Assembly (NCBI GenBank): GCA_964452155.1
Contig: CAYVLC010000128.1
Span: forward strand, 1 to 7,686
DNA: 7,686 nt
Direction: 5' to 3'
From: UBA2632 sp964452155
GTDB lineage: Bacteria > Bacteroidota > Bacteroidia > Bacteroidales > Dysgonomonadaceae
Under the pieces are notes generated by a model. The model searched no databases. It was not told where the DNA came from and was given only the letters and a program-made list of their open reading frames with translations. The translations under genes and the position numbers were made by a program. This document shows, one piece after another, positions 1 through 6,135 of this stretch; positions within the stretch are counted from its first letter, which is position 1; each line of letters starts with the position of its first letter.

Positions 1-1956
1 AGGCTCTACTATGCACATGAGATAGAGGGCTCGATGCCCTACGTGCAATTGAAAGGGGTAATCAAATCATTTGAGACTTTTGGCGAGGGACGCAAACGGA
101 GATTAGTGGGCCATTTCACCGATGGAACAGGGTTTGTAGATTTGGTTTGGTTTCAAGGACTACGGTTTGTAGAGAGTAAGTTTACGCTCAACAAAGAGTA
201 CATTGTGTTTGGCAAGCCTGCCCAATTTGGCAAAAAGTATAGCATAGCCCATCCCGATATTGAGGCATGCGATACCCCCGACTACCGTCCCGAAGGTCTG
301 TTTGCCTATTACAATACTTCAGATAAAATGAAGCGGAGCTACATCAACTCCAAAACCCTCAACAAGATGATGGAAGGTGCTTTTGGTATGCTCAAAGAGC
401 GCATCCCCGAGTCGCTTTCGGCCGATGTGATTGAAGCAGCGGGTCTGATTGCCCTGCACGATGCACTCGAGAACATACACTTCCCGAAGAACCCCATTGT
501 TCTGCGCGATGCAGAGCTGCGGCTAAAGTTTGAAGAGCTCTTCTACATTCAACTCAATATACTTGGCTACTCGGCCAACCGAAAAGAAAAACTAAAAGGC
601 TTCTTCTTCCAAAAAGTAGGGCACTACTTAAATTCTTTTTATGAGAAGCATTTGCCTTTTGAGCTCACCAATGCACAGAAAAGAGTAATCAAGGAGATAA
701 GAGTGGACACTGCCTCTGGCAAGCAGATGAACAGACTGCTGCAAGGAGATGTGGGCAGTGGCAAAACATTGGTGGCGCTAATGCTGATGTTGATAGCTCT
801 CGACAATGGCTACCAATCTTGCCTAATGGCTCCCACCGAAATATTGGCCAGCCAGCACTTTATGACCTTCCAAGAAACATTGTCAGACATGGATGTGAAG
901 GTGGCTTTGCTCACAGGCTCTACCAGAAAGAAAGCACGCGAGACATTGCATGCCCAATTGCTTTCGGGCGAAATAGATATCCTCATTGGTACACATGCGC
1001 TCATAGAAGATACTGTCAACTTCAACAATCTTGGCTTTGTGGTGATAGACGAACAGCACCGCTTTGGTGTGGCGCAACGCGCCAAGCTATGGACAAAGAA
1101 CGAGCGACCTCCGCACATGCTAGTAATGACTGCCACGCCCATCCCGCGCACATTGGCCATGACGGTGTATGGCGATTTGGATGTGTCGGTGATAGACGAA
1201 TTGCCACCAGGACGCAAACCAGTGCAAACGGCCCATCGCTACGAAGAGAAGCGGGGTGCATTGTACCAATTTTTGCGCAACGAAATAAAGAAAGGCCGAC
1301 AAGCCTACATTGTTTTCCCCTTGATAGAGGAGAGCGAGAAGATAGATTTGCAGAACTTGGAGGATGGCTACATAAAGATACTGGAGCTATTCCCAGAATA
1401 TAAAGTGTGCAAGATGCACGGCCGCATGAAACCTGCCGAAAAGGAGGAAGAGATGCGCAAGTTTGTTGCCAACGAGGCACAAATAATGGTTTCGACCACT
1501 GTGATAGAAGTGGGGGTGAATGTGCCCAATGCTTCGATGATGATCATTGAGAGTGCCCAACGCTTTGGCTTGTCGCAACTGCACCAGTTGCGGGGTAGAG
1601 TGGGCCGTGGTGCCGACCAATCGTACTGCATATTGGTTACTCCCTACGAATTGTCGAGCGATACGCGCAGGCGCATGGAGATAATGACCGAGAGCAACGA
1701 TGGATTTGTAATTGCTGAGGCCGACCTAAAGCTACGCGGCCCAGGCGATTTGGAGGGTACACAGCAGAGTGGCATCCCCTTCAACCTGCGTATAGCAGAC
1801 CTGGTGCGCGATAGCAATATTTTGTACCGTGCTCGCGAAGTGGCTCAGGAAATAATAGATACCGACCCCAATTTGGAGCAACCCGAGCACCTAGTGCTGC
1901 AAAGACAACTAAAGAAGCTCTTGGGGAATAGGTATGATTGGGGGAGAATCAGCTAA
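1..1956 (+). CDS. recG: ATP-dependent DNA helicase RecG (5'-truncated by window edge)
   Basis: RecG is a superfamily 2 helicase that remodels stalled replication forks and branch-migrates Holliday junctions in the cytoplasm. The reading frame is open from base 1, so the ATG at 34 is internal; the residues before it (RLYYAHEIEGS) continue the N-terminal wedge/OB-fold domain. About 651 residues are visible against roughly 700 in the family (from memory), so only the extreme N-terminus is missing. Motifs appear in the expected order: Walker A GDVGSGKT (745-768), the RecG-type Walker B box DEQH (1048-1059), motif III TATPIPRT (1129-1152), and motif VI HQLRGRVGRG (1582-1611). The C-terminal LRGPGDLEGTQQSG stretch (1732-1773) fits the conserved TRG region that couples ATP hydrolysis to translocation. 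No frameshift or missing key residue is seen. The next gene lies 534 bp downstream beyond a repeat-rich gap, so co-transcription is unlikely. Confidence 0.97.
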   Translation, partial: RLYYAHEIEGSMPYVQLKGVIKSFETFGEGRKRRLVGHFTDGTGFVDLVWFQGLRFVESKFTLNKEYIVFGKPAQFGKKYSIAHPDIEACDTPDYRPEGLFAYYNTSDKMKRSYINSKTLNKMMEGAFGMLKERIPESLSADVIEAAGLIALHDALENIHFPKNPIVLRDAELRLKFEELFYIQLNILGYSANRKEKLKGFFFQKVGHYLNSFYEKHLPFELTNAQKRVIKEIRVDTASGKQMNRLLQGDVGSGKTLVALMLMLIALDNGYQSCLMAPTEILASQHFMTFQETLSDMDVKVALLTGSTRKKARETLHAQLLSGEIDILIGTHALIEDTVNFNNLGFVVIDEQHRFGVAQRAKLWTKNERPPHMLVMTATPIPRTLAMTVYGDLDVSVIDELPPGRKPVQTAHRYEEKRGALYQFLRNEIKKGRQAYIVFPLIEESEKIDLQNLEDGYIKILELFPEYKVCKMHGRMKPAEKEEEMRKFVANEAQIMVSTTVIEVGVNVPNASMMIIESAQRFGLSQLHQLRGRVGRGADQSYCILVTPYELSSDTRRRMEIMTESNDGFVIAEADLKLRGPGDLEGTQQSGIPFNLRIADLVRDSNILYRAREVAQEIIDTDPNLEQPEHLVLQRQLKKLLGNRYDWGRIS

Positions 1957-1959
1957 AGC

Positions 1960-1987
1960 AATTAAGAATTAAGAATTAAGAGTTAAG
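1960..1987. repeat. 7-bp tandem repeat, four copies (AATTAAG)
   Basis: Three exact AATTAAG copies (1960-1966, 1967-1973, 1974-1980) are followed by one variant AGTTAAG (1981-1987). The tract starts three bases after the recG stop. Similar AT-rich heptamer runs are common between genes in Bacteroidota as far as I recall. No function can be assigned. Confidence 0.85.
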
Positions 1988-2015
1988 AATAGCCCAGAAT
2001 GGTCAAATGAACCCT

Positions 2016-2038
2016 GGTCCCTGAGCCTGTCGAAGGGC
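2016..2038. repeat. Dispersed intergenic repeat with the motif CCCTGAGCCTGTCGAAGGG
   Basis: The 19-base core at 2019-2037 has complementary ends (CCCT and AGGG). From memory, the same string (or its complement, TTCGACAGGCTCAGGG) recurs between genes in many unrelated bacterial genomes, including Bacteroidota and sphingomonads. It is best treated as a short repeat; peptides predicted across it, such as FDRLRDQG, are translation artefacts. Copy number here cannot be seen from one window. Confidence 0.6.
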
Positions 2039-2047
2039 GTTGAAATA

Positions 2048-2075
2048 ATTGACAATGGACAATTGACAGTTGACA
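2048..2075. repeat. 7-bp tandem repeat, four copies (ATTGACA family)
   Basis: Four consecutive heptamers are visible: ATTGACA (2048-2054), ATGGACA (2055-2061), ATTGACA (2062-2068) and GTTGACA (2069-2075). Each copy differs from the consensus by at most one base. This is the second heptamer tract in the same intergenic region, with an unrelated unit but the same 7-bp period and copy number as 1960-1987. Confidence 0.8.
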
Positions 2076-2120
2076 ATGTGACTTTTGAAATGCGTTGGTG
2101 GCCTGAATGGCTGAATGCCT

Positions 2121-2203
2121 CTGTCATTCCGACACGTAGTGAGGAATCTGTCAAACGATAATGTTAGGATTGAACAGATTCTTCGTTTCACTCAGAATGA
2201 CAG
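2121..2203. repeat. Imperfect inverted repeat pair (about 30-bp arms, 22-bp spacer)
   Basis: The left arm at 2121-2151 begins CTGTCATTCCGA and ends GGAATCTGT. The right arm at 2174-2203 is its approximate reverse complement, beginning ACAGATTCTTCG and ending TCAGAATGACAG. Outer and inner ends match well while the middle has diverged. Each arm resembles the CATTCTGAGCG...GAAGAATC type of dispersed repeat that I recall from many bacterial genomes. The pair would fold into a long hairpin if transcribed. There is no T-run after it, so a simple terminator role is not supported. Confidence 0.7.
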
Positions 2204-2235
2204 ACGCTATTGAACATTGCAGAATGGTTGTGCAA

Positions 2236-2410
2236 GGCCGATTTATAATCGGCCTGCCCCATGAAATCAATTGTTATTTCATTAGGGTGTGTTGCGTAGC
2301 AAAATTGAATTTTGGAAAGATTTCGCTAAAGCGATTCACCCTATGGAATAAAACCATAGGTTTTAATGCAAAGCATTATTCTACAGGGCAGGCGGGTTAC
2401 AAACCCCCGC
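2236..2410. repeat. Nested palindromic element with several hairpins
   Basis: This 175-bp stretch contains a succession of inverted repeats, some nested. GGCCGATT-TAT-AATCGGCC (2236-2254) is a perfect 8-bp stem. GCCTGCCC (2252-2259) pairs with GGGCAGGC (2386-2393), enclosing the middle. Inside are ATGAAAT/ATTTCAT (2261-2282), TAGGGTG (2283-2289) with CACCCTA (2337-2343), TTGC-GTA-GCAA (2292-2302), CAAAATT-G-AATTTTG (2300-2314), TCGC-TAAA-GCGA (2323-2334), CCTATGG/CCATAGG (2340-2360) and AATGC-AAA-GCATT (2365-2377). At the right end GCGGGTT (2392-2398) pairs imperfectly with AACCCCCGC (2402-2410). Several stems overlap and could not all form at once. No coding potential is credible. A MITE- or REP-like mobile repeat is the leading guess; a structured 5' leader RNA of the downstream gene is the alternative. 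Confidence 0.65.
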
Positions 2411-2431
2411 GAGCGCCACTGGCAGTCCATT

Positions 2432-2490
2432 TGCAACAACAAGAATAACAAACAAATTCAGAAATATATAAACAATAAATCAAATCTACA
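2432..2490 (+). promoter_or_regulatory. A-rich leader without Shine-Dalgarno sequence
   Basis: The 59 bases before the protease ATG are mostly A, with very few G, and carry no GGAGG-like site near the start. This is typical of Bacteroidota, where translation often relies on A-rich upstream sequence rather than on Shine-Dalgarno pairing. I could not find a convincing TAnnTTTG -7 box with a matching -33 element, so no promoter is called. Confidence 0.4.
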
Positions 2491-5400
2491 ATGAAAAAAG
2501 TCTTTACACTGCTATCGCTCTTTGTGCTGGTTGCAACAATGCAATTGGTGGCACAAGAGGAAGCACGGCTACTACGGTTTCCCGCTGTGTCGGGCAATCA
2601 GCTTGTATTTTCGTATGCCGGTGATCTTTACACAACTGGTATCAATGGGGGCATGGCCCGCAAACTAACCTCGCACAATGGCTACGAGATGTTTCCAAAA
2701 TTCTCGCCCGACGGAAGCCAAATTGCTTTCACGGGGCAGTATGATGGCAACACCGAGGTATTTAAGATTCCCGCAACGGGAGGTGTGCCACAACGGCTGA
2801 CCTATACCGCCACGCTTAGTCGCGATGATATTGGCGACCGCATGGGCCCCAACAATATTGTGATGACATGGACGCCCGATGGCAAGCGTGTTGTGTATCG
2901 TTCTAGGAAACAGTCGTTCAACGACTTTCGTGGGCAACTCTACAGCGTGGATGCTACGGGTGGTCTCTCTACAGAGCTTCCGCTGAGCGATGGAGGATTT
3001 AGCTCTTACTCGCCCGACGGCAAACAATTGGCTTTCAACTGGGTGTTCAGAGAATTTCGGACCTGGAAATACTACGAAGGTGGTATGGCCGACGATATTA
3101 GGGTATATGATTTCAAATCGGGCAAGGTGGACAAGGTAACTGACTCACCCGCGCAAGATGTTTTCCCTATGTGGATTGGCACAGAAATCTACTATGTGTC
3201 GGACAGAGACAGAACTGCCAATTTGTTTGCCTACAACACCGAAACAAAAGCTACACGCAAGGTAACCAACTTTACCGACTACGACATCAAGTTTCCATCG
3301 CACAGCGATACGCACATTGCTTTCGAGAAAGGTGGTTATATCTATCTTTTTGATGTAGCNNNNNNNNNNNNNNNNNNNNNNNNNNNNNNNNNNNNNNNNN
3401 NNNNNNNNNNNNNNNNNNNNNNNNNNNNNNNNNNNNNNNNNNNNNNNNNNNNNNNNNNNTATTTGGCCAATCAAGATGGCACAGGCCAGCCCGTGCAATT
3501 GACAAATGGCAACAAGACCTATATATTTAACCTAGATTGGTCGCCCGATAGCAAAAAAATACTCTTTCACAACAAGAAACGCGAATTGAGCTACATAGAT
3601 GTTGACACCAAGAAGGTAACCGTGGTGGAAACATCCGATAGGTCAACAAGATTTAGCTACAACTGGTCGCCCGACAGCAAATGGATTGCCTATACCCGTC
3701 CGCAAGCGGATATGACAGTGATACGGTTGTACAATGTGGACAGTAAAAAATCGTACGAAGTGACCGAAGGATGGTACAATTCGTCGAGCCCATCGTTCAG
3801 TCGCGATGGCAAGTACCTACTCTTTACATCGGCACGCGATTTCAACCCTGTCTATAGTCAAACCGAGTGGAATCATGCCTACGTGGACATGAGCCGCATC
3901 TACATGATTACGCTTGCCAAGGAAACTCCCTCGCCTTTTGCCCCAGAGAACGATGTGGTGAAGATGGAAGATGAGGAAAAGAAAGAGACAACCGATAGCA
4001 AAGCTGTAACTGTGAAGGTGGACCTAGACGGTATCGAAGACCGTGTGTTGGCACTACCAGTTGCTGCGGCCAACTACTATGGTGTGACGGCGGTTGACGA
4101 TAAGGTATATTACACAACCATGAGCTCATCTAGCAAAGGTAGCACCATGAAGGTGTATGACCTGAAAAAGAAGAAAGAGACCGAGTTGGGCAGCAATGTA
4201 AGCTATACGCTTTCGGCCAATGGCAAAAAGATGCTTGTGAGAATGGGCGGAAAATGGGGCGTGATAGACCTGCCAACATCGGAGATAAAGATGGAGAAGA
4301 CCATGGACCTATCGCAAATGAAAGTGTATGTGGACCTGAAAGCCGAATGGCAACAAATGTATGACGAGGCATGGCGCCACATGCGCGATTTCTTCTACGA
4401 CCCCGGTATGCATGGTGTAGATTGGGATGAGGTGTATGCAAAGTACAATGTGCTTGTGCCCCACATAGCCCACCGTAGCGATTTGGCCTACATTACCGGA
4501 GAGATGATTGGCGAGCTCAACGTTGGCCATGCCTACTCGCAAAACGGCGAGAAGCCAGAACCCGACCGCATCAAAACAGGGCTGTTGGGTGCAAAGATGA
4601 GCCGCGACAAATCGGGCTATTTCCGTATAGACGAGATATTGAAGGGTGCCAATTGGAGCAAACAGCTCACATCGCCATTGCGCGCCGTGGGTGTGGATGT
4701 GAGCGAGGGCGACTACATTATTTCGGTAGATGGTGTTGCCGTGACTACCATCCAAGACATTTACCAACTGCTCGTTGGCAAAGCCAACACAGAGGTGTTG
4801 CTAGAGGTAAACAGCAAACCATCGGCCGCAGGCAGTCGCAAAGCGTTGGTGAACACCATCGACGACGAATCGGCACTCTATTATCACAAATGGGTGCACA
4901 GCAATATTGCCAAAGTGAGCGAGCAAACCAACGGCAAGGTGGGCTACTTGCACATCCCCGATATGGGTGTGGATGGGCTAAATGAATTTGCCAAGTACTA
5001 CTATCCTCAATTGCTAAAAGAGGGCCTCATTATAGACGTTAGGGGCAATGGTGGCGGCAATGTGTCGCCCATGATTATAGAGAGATTGATGCGTCAGCTC
5101 ACTTACATGACCATGCACACAGGGCAAACAGAAGGCGACCCCAACCCAGTGGGAATGCACGTGGGCCCCAAGGTAACGTTGTTGGACAAATACTCGGCAT
5201 CTGATGGCGACTTGTTTCCCTACCGTTTCCAGGTAAACAAAATTGGTACAACCATTGGCACCCGCTCGTGGGGTGGCGTAGTTGGCTACAGTGGCGCTAT
5301 TCCGCTCATAGACGGAGGCTCTATAGTGACACCATCGTATGCTCCGTACGATAAAGATGGCAAAGAATTCATCATCGAAGGCCGTGGCGTGGTGCCCGAT

Positions 5401-5553
5401 ATCATCATAGAGAACGACCCCGCGCAACAATACAAGGGAATAGATGCACAACTCAACAAAGCCATTGAGGTGGTGCTAGACGAGTTGAAGAAAAATCCTG
5501 TGAAACTGCCTCCAATGCCACCGTTTCCGGTGAAGACGGGCAAGGAGTTGTAA
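2491..5553 (+). CDS. Secreted tricorn-like S41 family peptidase (beta-propeller, PDZ, protease core)
   Basis: This is a tricorn-type serine peptidase, expected to degrade peptides in the periplasm or envelope. Residues 1-21 form a Sec signal peptide (MKK, hydrophobic core, likely cut after LVA-21) with no lipobox cysteine. PD40/TolB-like propeller repeats follow, marked by FSPDG (71-75), WTPDG (127-131), YSPDG (173-177), WSPDS (350-354, 392-396) and FSRDG (436-440). Next come an acidic/lysine linker (about 480-505), the tricorn core domain (from about 617), a PDZ domain (about 690-780) and the S41 core (about 830-1005). Aligned by eye to Thermoplasma tricorn, the catalytic residues are His680 (GHAY), Ser904 (SASDGD) and Glu963, with RGNGGG (851-856) in the oxyanion region; the auxiliary Ser745 position appears to be Gly679. 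The start is fixed by the signal peptide. A 100-N run interrupts codons 290-323, yet the frame reads through. A terminator follows at 5664-5698. Confidence 0.93.
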   Translation: MKKVFTLLSLFVLVATMQLVAQEEARLLRFPAVSGNQLVFSYAGDLYTTGINGGMARKLTSHNGYEMFPKFSPDGSQIAFTGQYDGNTEVFKIPATGGVPQRLTYTATLSRDDIGDRMGPNNIVMTWTPDGKRVVYRSRKQSFNDFRGQLYSVDATGGLSTELPLSDGGFSSYSPDGKQLAFNWVFREFRTWKYYEGGMADDIRVYDFKSGKVDKVTDSPAQDVFPMWIGTEIYYVSDRDRTANLFAYNTETKATRKVTNFTDYDIKFPSHSDTHIAFEKGGYIYLFDVXXXXXXXXXXXXXXXXXXXXXXXXXXXXXXXXXXYLANQDGTGQPVQLTNGNKTYIFNLDWSPDSKKILFHNKKRELSYIDVDTKKVTVVETSDRSTRFSYNWSPDSKWIAYTRPQADMTVIRLYNVDSKKSYEVTEGWYNSSSPSFSRDGKYLLFTSARDFNPVYSQTEWNHAYVDMSRIYMITLAKETPSPFAPENDVVKMEDEEKKETTDSKAVTVKVDLDGIEDRVLALPVAAANYYGVTAVDDKVYYTTMSSSSKGSTMKVYDLKKKKETELGSNVSYTLSANGKKMLVRMGGKWGVIDLPTSEIKMEKTMDLSQMKVYVDLKAEWQQMYDEAWRHMRDFFYDPGMHGVDWDEVYAKYNVLVPHIAHRSDLAYITGEMIGELNVGHAYSQNGEKPEPDRIKTGLLGAKMSRDKSGYFRIDEILKGANWSKQLTSPLRAVGVDVSEGDYIISVDGVAVTTIQDIYQLLVGKANTEVLLEVNSKPSAAGSRKALVNTIDDESALYYHKWVHSNIAKVSEQTNGKVGYLHIPDMGVDGLNEFAKYYYPQLLKEGLIIDVRGNGGGNVSPMIIERLMRQLTYMTMHTGQTEGDPNPVGMHVGPKVTLLDKYSASDGDLFPYRFQVNKIGTTIGTRSWGGVVGYSGAIPLIDGGSIVTPSYAPYDKDGKEFIIEGRGVVPDIIIENDPAQQYKGIDAQLNKAIEVVLDELKKNPVKLPPMPPFPVKTGKEL
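3360..3459. other. Assembly gap of 100 N inside the protease gene
   Basis: Exactly 100 unknown bases lie between a propeller strand ending YIYLFDVA and one beginning YLANQDGTG. The reading frame is the same on both sides if the length is taken at face value. The missing protein belongs to the N-terminal propeller region. The round length suggests a standard gap placeholder, so the true distance may differ. Confidence 0.95.
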
Positions 5554-5569
5554 GGGCTTTTGCTCGCAC

Positions 5570-5654
5570 CAATTTTGTAAACCGTGTGTTGCGAAGCAAA
5601 TCTCGCTTGCGCCAATTTGCAATGGGTGTGCTACGCAAGCAGAAAACGAAATTG
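5570..5654. repeat. Nested inverted repeat downstream of the protease gene
   Basis: Outer arms CAATTTTGT (5570-5578) and ACGAAATTG (5646-5654) pair over nine positions with one G-U. They enclose TTGC-GAA-GCAA (5589-5599) and a perfect 7-bp stem, GCTTGCG (5605-5611) with CGCAAGC (5634-5640). Within that loop CCAATT-TGC-AATGGG (5612-5626) can pair at five of six positions. The stretch GTGTGTTGCGAAGCAAA (5584-5600) matches 2287-2303 with one difference, linking this element to the palindromic nest upstream of the gene. It starts 17 bp after the stop codon and just before the terminator. Confidence 0.6.
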
Positions 5655-5663
5655 TAATAATGT

Positions 5664-5698
5664 AAAAAGGGTTGTCCCAAAGCGGGCAGCCCTTTTTT
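5664..5698. terminator. Rho-independent terminator, probably bidirectional
   Basis: GGGTTGTCCC (5669-5678) pairs with GGGCAGCCC (5684-5692) around an AAAGC loop, with one bulged T and one G-U pair. Five A (5664-5668) lie before the stem and six T (5693-5698) after it, so each strand gives a T-run after the hairpin. It would end the protease transcript about 110 bp past its stop, and could also stop read-through from the convergent receptor gene. Confidence 0.85.
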
Positions 5699-5761
5699 GT
5701 TTGTTATTGGGTTGCTAAGGTGCTGCGCATGGCTGCCAAGGGTTTTTTGAAGCAAAAGTGG

Positions 5762-6050
5762 GTGCTTCGCAACGCAGATAACAGCTCTCCCGAGGTCAGG
5801 AGGGTGCTTCGCAACACAGATAAGTGCCCTCCCGAGGTCGGGAGAGTGCTTTGCAACGCNNNNNNNNNNNNNNNNNNNNNNNNNNNNNNNNNNNNNNNNN
5901 NNNNNNNNNNNNNNNNNNNNNNNNNNNNNNNNNNNNNNNNNNNNNNNNNNNNNNNNNNNCAGATAAGTGCCCTCCCGAGGTCGGGAGAGTGCTTTGCAAC
6001 GCGGATAAGTGCCCTCCCGAGGGTGTTTTTTTGCTTCGCAACGCCGCTAA
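5762..6050. repeat. 42-bp tandem repeat array, each complete canonical unit with a palindrome
   Basis: Units begin GTGCTTYGCAAC at 5762, 5804, 5846 and 5989, with a degenerate last unit from about 6031. Visible neighbours are spaced exactly 42 bp. Two complete units are seen before the gap (5762-5803, 5804-5845), then a partial one (5846-5859). After the gap come the end of another (5960-5988), one complete unit with a changed 3' end (5989-6030), and a decayed copy. The unit centre is CTCCCGAGGTCGGGAG (5829-5844, repeated at 5973-5988), a 7-bp perfect stem with a GG loop; the first unit has one change (TCAGGAG). Because 42 is divisible by 3, long frames stay open across the array, giving a 14-residue repeat peptide (VLRNTDKCPPEVGR) that is unlikely to be a real protein. 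It lies between convergent genes. Confidence 0.88.
5860..5959. other. Assembly gap of 100 N inside the 42-bp repeat array
   Basis: The left flank ends at unit position 14 and the right flank begins again at unit position 14. An array in register would need a gap of 41, 83 or 125 bases and so on, or a one-base overlap, so 100 does not fit. The array probably broke the assembly and the copy number is unknown. Confidence 0.9.
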
Positions 6051-6059
6051 GTGGCGTTG
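6039..6059. repeat. Hairpin at the end of the 42-bp array
   Basis: CAACGCC (6039-6045) and GGCGTTG (6053-6059) form a perfect 7-bp stem around a 7-base loop (GCTAAGT). The left arm is part of the decayed last array unit (GCTTCGCAACGC), so the hairpin was made by the junction of the array with its flank. There is no T-run on the plus strand after it. Confidence 0.6.
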
Positions 6060-6069
6060 TAAGCCAAAA

Positions 6070-6118
6070 TATGGGGTGTTTTGTAAAGAAAGGCGGTGTT
6101 TCGTTACAACAGACCCCA
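6070..6118 (-). terminator. Long interrupted hairpin after the receptor gene, possible terminator
   Basis: On the plus strand ATGGGGT (6070-6076) pairs with ACCCCAT (6112-6118), and TTGTAA (6080-6085) with TTACAA (6103-6108), separated by symmetric 3-base internal loops. GAAA (6087-6090) and TTTC (6098-6101) extend it further. It begins 17 bp downstream of the minus-strand receptor stop codon. Only a short T-run (ATTTT) follows on the minus strand, so it is a weak intrinsic terminator or an mRNA 3'-end structure. Confidence 0.45.
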
Positions 6119-6135
6119 TTGTTATGACAATAGGA

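Noticed and set aside
810..1480. Long frames antisense to or out of phase with recG
   Set aside because: They are shadows of the recG helicase motifs in other frames; recG itself is unambiguous and intact here.
1969..2191. Short minus-strand frames downstream of recG
   Set aside because: They translate known types of dispersed repeat (for example FDRLRDQG from the 2016-2038 motif) and have no protein-like composition.
2355..2364. TAGGTTTT (2357-2364) as a Bacteroidota -7 promoter box for the protease gene
   Set aside because: It matches TAnnTTTG except at the last base but has no TTTG-type -33 element at a suitable distance, and it overlaps a palindrome arm.
2161..2448. Possible 95-residue protein upstream of the protease gene
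   Set aside because: It runs through the right arm of the inverted repeat and the whole palindromic nest, shows no recognisable domain, and the stems explain the sequence better.
5762..6050. CRISPR array
   Set aside because: The 42-bp unit repeats along its whole length with no unique spacers, and no cas gene is present in the window.
5672..6127. Possible 151-residue cysteine-containing repeat protein (VLRNTDKCPPEVGR repeats)
   Set aside because: The open frame results from a 42-bp DNA repeat whose length is a multiple of three, and other frames on both strands are open too. It starts inside the terminator stem, lacks a translation signal and crosses the N gap.
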